Shown here: in pieces, positions 18,560 to 23,465 of the stretch | Layout of the letters: each line of letters starts with the position of its first letter | How positions within the stretch are numbered: position 1 is the first letter of the stretch | Assembly (NCBI GenBank): GCA_030770425.1 | Contig: JASJFT010000381.1 | Coordinates: 1 to 23,465 of the forward strand | Length of the DNA stretch: 23,465 nt | Source: Darksidea phi | Taxonomy: Eukaryota > Ascomycota > Dothideomycetes > Pleosporales > Lentitheciaceae | Direction: 5' to 3' | Position numbers and translations under genes: made by a program | Notes under the pieces: model-generated | What the model was told of the DNA's origin: nothing | The model's input: only the letters and a program-made list of their open reading frames with translations | Database searches by the model: none

Positions 18560-19340
18560 TTACTCTTTAGGTTTAAAGATATAGAATTTTCTCTTTTATA
18601 ATAATTAGATAAATAGATAAACTATATAACTATAGTCTTTTAGCTACTTATAGTAGTAGTTATAAAAGTCTAGATAAACTTATAATCCTTTTAGAATTAT
18701 AAATTTCTTTTAGTTTTTAATAACTATTATCTTATTAGGGTCTATATAAATCTCTTTAGTATTAATAATAAAATCTAAAAACTTTACTTTAATAATTATA
18801 AACTTACTTTTTTTAATATTAATTTATAATTCTATTTTTTTAAGTTTATCTAAAATTTTACTTATATATTTCTTATACTTAAAAGAATCTTTTAAGTAGA
18901 TTAAAATATTATTTATATAAATAATATAAATCTTATTAATTTTATTCTTAAGTACTTAATTAATATAGTACTAAAAGATTATTAGTCTATTATATAGTCT
19001 AAAAGATAGGATATAATATTTATAATTTTTATATTATATTTTAAAAGTTATAAAGTCTTTAATATTAGAATTTAGTTTAATATAATAAAAGGCTTAATAT
19101 ATATCTAGCTTAGTAAATACTTTTACTTTAAAAAATTATATTAATATTTCTTTAATTAAGAAGATAGTTATAATATTCTTTTTTATAACTATATTAATTT
19201 TCTAATAATTAATATAGAACCTCTACTCCCTTCTTAGCTTCTTAACGAATAGAATAAGTAAAATAAAGTTAGTATTATTAGTTATAATAAAGTCTTTTTT
19301 TAGATACTTCTTTAAATAACTTTTAGTAATTTTAGATATT
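18560..19340 (-). pseudogene. Reverse-transcriptase remnant of the chromovirus
   Basis: The minus-strand reading LFVKKLRRE(stop)RFYINY corresponds to the gypsy start (LFVKK...LR.CVDYR), YINNILIYLKD to the YIDDILIYSKD active site, and LDFIINTKEIYIDPNKI to GFIISxxGIxxDPxKV. Both catalytic Asp codons have become Asn. Frequent TAA/TAG codons replace Gln and Trp codons. Confidence 0.78.
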
Positions 19341-21783
19341 TAAGAAATATATTATAAAGTAAACTTATATTAAGCTTACTTATATTATTTTTAAGAATAA
19401 TCTTATAGTTAATATTCTTTCTTTTAAAGAGTAATTTATCTAAGTTAACTTTTAAAAAGTAATTTAGAGTAATCTCTATATAATCTTTATAAAAGAGCTT
19501 CTTTATTATTATATCTTATATATTTTATTTTACTAAGTCTTTTAATTATTTATTTTTAATTAATAAGTTAACTTTATATAAATTAATAACTTTTAATATA
19601 ATCTTTTTCTTATCTATAAGCTTCTATATATTAAAAGACTTAAAAAAATATATATTAAACTTATTACTAATAGTCTACCCTAGTAGATTATTAAAGATAA
19701 GTATTATAATCTTTTTCTTTCTATTATTTTTTTAGAAATCTTATTAATATTTTTTAAATTTAATACTTTTTAAACTATTATTAGTATTACTATATATATT
19801 TCTTTATATTTTTTTAAAAGTAGTTTACTAGTTCTATATTATTTATAATAAGGCTTTAGTAGACTTATAGATCTTCTTTTAAAGAATTATAAGAATTTTA
19901 ATAGAAATTTCTAAACTAAGTATTAGATTCTTTTTAAATAAGTAGACCTTTTTCTATATTTTAATCTACTAATTAATTAAGTTATTATAGTATAAAGTAT
20001 TATTCTAGTATTCTAGTTTTTATTTTAAATTTAGTTTCTTTATAATAGTTAGATTATATTTTATCTACTTTAAAGTATTATCTAGTTAGTATAAAGTCTA
20101 ATTATAATAATTAATTAAAAACTAGATTTACTTAAAGAATTTTCTTCTAAATATTATATTATAATACTTAAATTTATAAAAGAGAAACTAAATAGATATA
20201 TTCTTTTCTTAGATTAATAGATTAGCTTAAATAGTTATATTAACTAAATAACTATATTTCTTATTAAATCTATTAAGGAGGATTAATTTCTTTAGTTAAT
20301 AAAAAATAGACTTTAGCTTTTTCTTTATTACCTTTAAATATTTAAAGTAGACTAATAAGTATATTCTAGTACTACTATCTACTAATTCTCTTAGTTATAT
20401 AATTAGATTATTTACTATAAATTAAATAAGAAGTATAAATAATTTTAAATTAATAAACTATAATATCTTAATAAATTATTAATAATTAAAGGATTTAATT
20501 ACTTATATATAAACTATTAAGAAGAAGTTCTCTTTTAATAACTTTTATTTTTTAATATTATAAAAAAGATATTAAAGTTATATTTTAAATTACTTTTTTC
20601 TTTATATAGAAAGTCTAAATAAGCTTTTTCTTTAAAATTATTAAAAAAAGTAATATTAACTTCTACTTTTATAATATTTTATATTACTTTATATATAATA
20701 TAATTAGAATAATTTTACTACTTATTTCTTTTTTTATAATTAAAGTAATAATCTTACTTTTTATACTTCTTAAAAGAGTAGTTATAAAATTTAGATATAT
20801 CTTTAAAGTAAATAGACTTCTTTTTTAACTTATTAAAGAAGGATCTACTTATAATTAGCTACTTTCTCTTAAAAATAGCTAATTAGTTATTTTAAATAAG
20901 TTAGACTTTTTAATACTAGTTATTCTTAAGTAATATCTTATTAACTAAAGTTATATATTTATAGAGTTTATTAAAAATAAAATTACTATTATTAAATAAG
21001 TTTATCTTATTTTTTAGATTAAAGTAAAGCTTATTTATAAATTTTTTATTCTACTAATAATAAGATAGATAAATCTTTATTACTAGATACTTAAAATTTT
21101 TAATAAAGTTACTAACTTTATTAAATATATTTATATATAGTTAATAGAATTTAACTTTTACTTTCTTTTTTATATAAAGATTATTATAATAGTTCTTAAT
21201 ATATTTTAATAAATTTATATTAGATATAAAGTTTACTTTTTTCTTTTTAAAATTTAGCTATATTCGAATATAGTCTTTTATTAGGTCTACTAGTTAGAAT
21301 ATAATATAAACTCCTTAAATCTTAGCTATCTACTAAAGGGTTTCTTATACGTATTAGTTCTTATTAATAATAAGTTTTTATTTTATATTATAGAGTTAGT
21401 TCTTTAACTTAGACTCTTTATTATTTTTAAATAAAATAAGATTATAAGACCCTAGAACTAAGTATAATTAACTAGGAGTTATAATAGCTAAGGTAGCCTT
21501 CTAATTAATTAATAGTAGAATTGGTATATTAAAGCTATCCTAAGATAGTACTATAAGGGTATAAGAATAAGGGGTTCTTATACCCGAATAGGGCTTAGCG
21601 CGCTAAATAAGCTAACTAACTATTAGGCTAATCCTCGGGATTACCTAATCTACTAACCAAAATAGGAAATAAGTAAAATAACTAGGTTACCTAGAAAACG
21701 GGCCGTAATATTATCTCTTTCCCGGAATAAGGCCTTGTCCTTAAGGGCCTAGTAAACGAATAATTAAGAAAAAACGCTTTTTA

Positions 21784-21812
21784 GGGGGGGGGAGAGGGGG
21801 AGGGATAGAGGG
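21784..21812. other. G-rich tract in the outer copy
   Basis: A nearly pure G run with a few A. The aligned part of the inner copy (about 15,793-15,821) is A-rich with G interspersed, so one copy records the state before mass G-to-A change. Confidence 0.7.
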
Positions 21813-22145
21813 GGTAGGTAGGTATCTATATCTATTACTCCCTACTCGAAAAACGATTTAATTAATACCCTTTAGATCGTCCTTAGAGTATATAAACGTT
21901 ATATAGCCCTATATATATCTACTTATTTTACTATATAAATTATCGTCTAAAAAATATTTTTCCGATATATATACTACGTAACGCGCTCGGCGTATCTAAA
22001 GGGCGTTGTAGAATATATAAGAGGACGCTAGTAACTTAGTTTTCTATATTACCTAGGAGTTATATACGTATAGCTCTACTAGAAGATAAGACTTACTTCT
22101 TCTATATTCCTACCCGTAGTAAAGCGAGGCTATAGAGGGGTACTT

Positions 22146-22369
22146 TAAGCTCGGGGGTAGTTACTATAGACTCTAGATATTATACTACCCGTTTTAGTAG
22201 ACTATAAAGAAGAGGAGTTCTAAGCTTAGAGGTAATTACTATAAGCTCTAGGCTATATACTACCTATTTTAGCGGGCTATAAAGGAAGGTACCCTAAGCC
22301 TAGAGGTAATTACCCTAAGCTCTAGGCGCCGTACTACCCGTTTCAGCGGGCTATAAGGAGCGGGGGCCT
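22146..22369. repeat. Three 74-75-bp tandem units in the outer chromovirus copy
   Basis: Units start at 22146, 22221 and 22295 with TAAGC(T/C). They match the units at 16154-16378 at the 5,991-bp offset and retain more G/C (CCCGTTTCAGCGGGCTATAA in the last unit). Confidence 0.75.
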
Positions 22370-23465
22370 ATACTTAATACCGGCGATTTTTCTAGATTTC
22401 TATCTTAACTAGTACCTCGTCTTCTAACTAGGGGCTAAGGAACTTATCTTATAACGCGGCTTCTAACTACTAGACTAGCCGTTTAGATAGACCTAGCTTA
22501 TTAGGGTACTTATCGTAGAACTCTTTTACTTTTTAGACTATATTTATAAAATCGCTTACTAGGTAGTAGATTAGATTCGGGTCGTAGCCTATCTATTCTA
22601 TTTAATAGTAGAGCTTACTATAAACGATCCGGCTATCGAGGATATAGGCTACCGGCTACTCGAAATACCCGTTTACTTTTATAGCTAGTTCTTTAGAGAG
22701 TACTTAACTAGATAATAGGTCTTATATAGCTTTACGTAATCTATCTATATAGAAAATATTATATATCTTTATATAGGAGGGTAACTAGACTATATAGGAG
22801 CTATACCTTTAGCTGATAATAAGATAAGATCTGTATATTTACTAGTCTAATTTTAGACTTAGTCTTAAGGTAGTAAATCCCTTAGGTATAATATAGACTT
22901 AATCTCCTATATCGAAATCTAGGAGATAGTATTTTTTATTAGCTTATTAGCTCTAGACTTTCTAAGCTACTACGATATTAGCTTAGATATAGTCGCGAAC
23001 CTATTAAACTATATTAGCTCGGGTTTTTACGAACTTCTAGGCTACCTACGTAGTTATATCGTCCGGTAATTCGGAGGATTTACGGACGCGTTCTTACTAG
23101 TCCTAATAGTAATAAGCCTTATAGCTAAATTCGATCTTAAATAGGGAAAATCCCGTCGTATCGTATAGAAGAATTACCTAGGCCTAGTTTATACTAGATA
23201 GAAGATCGGACTAGTTATTCTAATAGAAGTTTATAAAGGAGTATAATCGTTAGTCTAGCTATTAATTAAAAACTTCTATATTACTATCGGTCTATAGGTA
23301 GTAGGCCGTAGATAATAACTAGCTAATTTCTACGAGTCTATATAATTCTTTTATAAAGTCTAATATAAACTATAAATCTTAATCTAAGACTATAGTATAT
23401 AGGGGACTAAAGACTTACTATATATATATATAGTAGAGAGTAGCTATATCTTTAGTAGTAGTAGT

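Larger units (their letters stand above)
15458..21448 (-). mobile_element. RIP-destroyed Ty3/gypsy chromovirus, inner copy
   Basis: A unit of 5,991 bp bounded by ACCCTAG(G/A)ACTAAG at both ends. Read on the minus strand (5' end at high coordinates), stop-riddled but recognisable pol can be followed. Reverse transcriptase begins near 19,340 (YLKKDFI...LFVKK), with the catalytic YIDD box decayed to YINN at 18,908-18,919 and then ILIYLKD and VKFLDFIINTKEIYIDP to about 18,600. Integrase lies near 17,000-17,500, and a chromodomain-like tail near 16,560-16,690. Gag would occupy about 19,900-21,400 but is too decayed to read. Its LTR must lie within the first kilobase or so from 15,458. No intact coding capacity remains. 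Confidence 0.8.
21449..23465 (-). mobile_element. Second, less mutated chromovirus copy, cut by window end
   Basis: It aligns without net length change to 15,458-17,474 at a constant offset of 5,991 bp and keeps many CG and GC steps that the inner copy has lost. On the minus strand, integrase is readable around 22,900-23,400, including LSTAYYL(stop)TDSNIEVFN for the family's LSTAYHPQTDGQTE. It is followed by the C-terminal KIYNIFYIDRLRKA (family: IHxVFHVSxLRP) and a chromodomain at about 22,555-22,680 (AYILDSRIVYSKLYY...IGYDPN). The end at 21,449 doubles as the 5' LTR of the inner copy, giving a tandem LTR-body-LTR-body array. Confidence 0.8.

Noticed and set aside
14490..23465. CRISPR-like or satellite array in the AT-rich region
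   Set aside because: The repetitiveness comes from TA-biased mutation and from two copies of one retrotransposon. Apart from the 3 x 75-bp block there is no regular repeat-spacer pattern.

Overview
The window looks like accessory or genome-edge DNA from a filamentous ascomycete (Pezizomycotina). The evidence is many 47-80 nt GT-AG introns, typical fungal families (Zn(II)2Cys6 factor, Pth11-like receptor, sugar-porter MFS, mitochondrial carrier), and long stretches with the extreme AT/TpA bias that RIP (repeat-induced point mutation) leaves in repeats. I cannot name the species.

Layout. 1-75 is a poly-C/poly-G block, probably an assembly end. 429-2023 (+) is a Pth11-like seven-helix receptor whose eight exons can be followed; it is broken by a frameshift and a Trp-to-stop change. 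2496-2730 (-) is a decayed ankyrin-repeat relic. 3680-3981 (+) may be a small Cys-rich protein gene. 4087-4896 (-) is a protein-kinase-like gene with altered HRD and DFG boxes.

6158-14340 holds four metabolic-type genes: a Zn2Cys6 transcription factor (seven exons), a sugar-porter MFS transporter on the opposite strand, a predicted secreted amidohydrolase of the 2-pyrone-4,6-dicarboxylate lactonase-like family, and a tricarboxylate-type mitochondrial carrier. The promoter shared by transporter and amidohydrolase and the region upstream of the carrier contain an inverted CGG(N7)CCG element. Four copies fit CGGTCAANNTCCG, and a related copy lies 74 bp before the factor's own ATG. I infer a small pathway-specific regulon: outside the cell a lactone-type substrate is opened, the MFS protein imports it or its product, the carrier moves a carboxylate across the mitochondrial membrane, and the local factor switches the set on. 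Neither the substrate nor the factor-site pairing is proven.

From about 14,480 to the end the DNA is very AT-rich and has no usable genes. It contains two head-to-tail copies, offset by 5,991 bp, of a minus-strand Ty3/gypsy chromovirus (RT, integrase and chromodomain traces). The inner copy is much more heavily mutated than the outer one.
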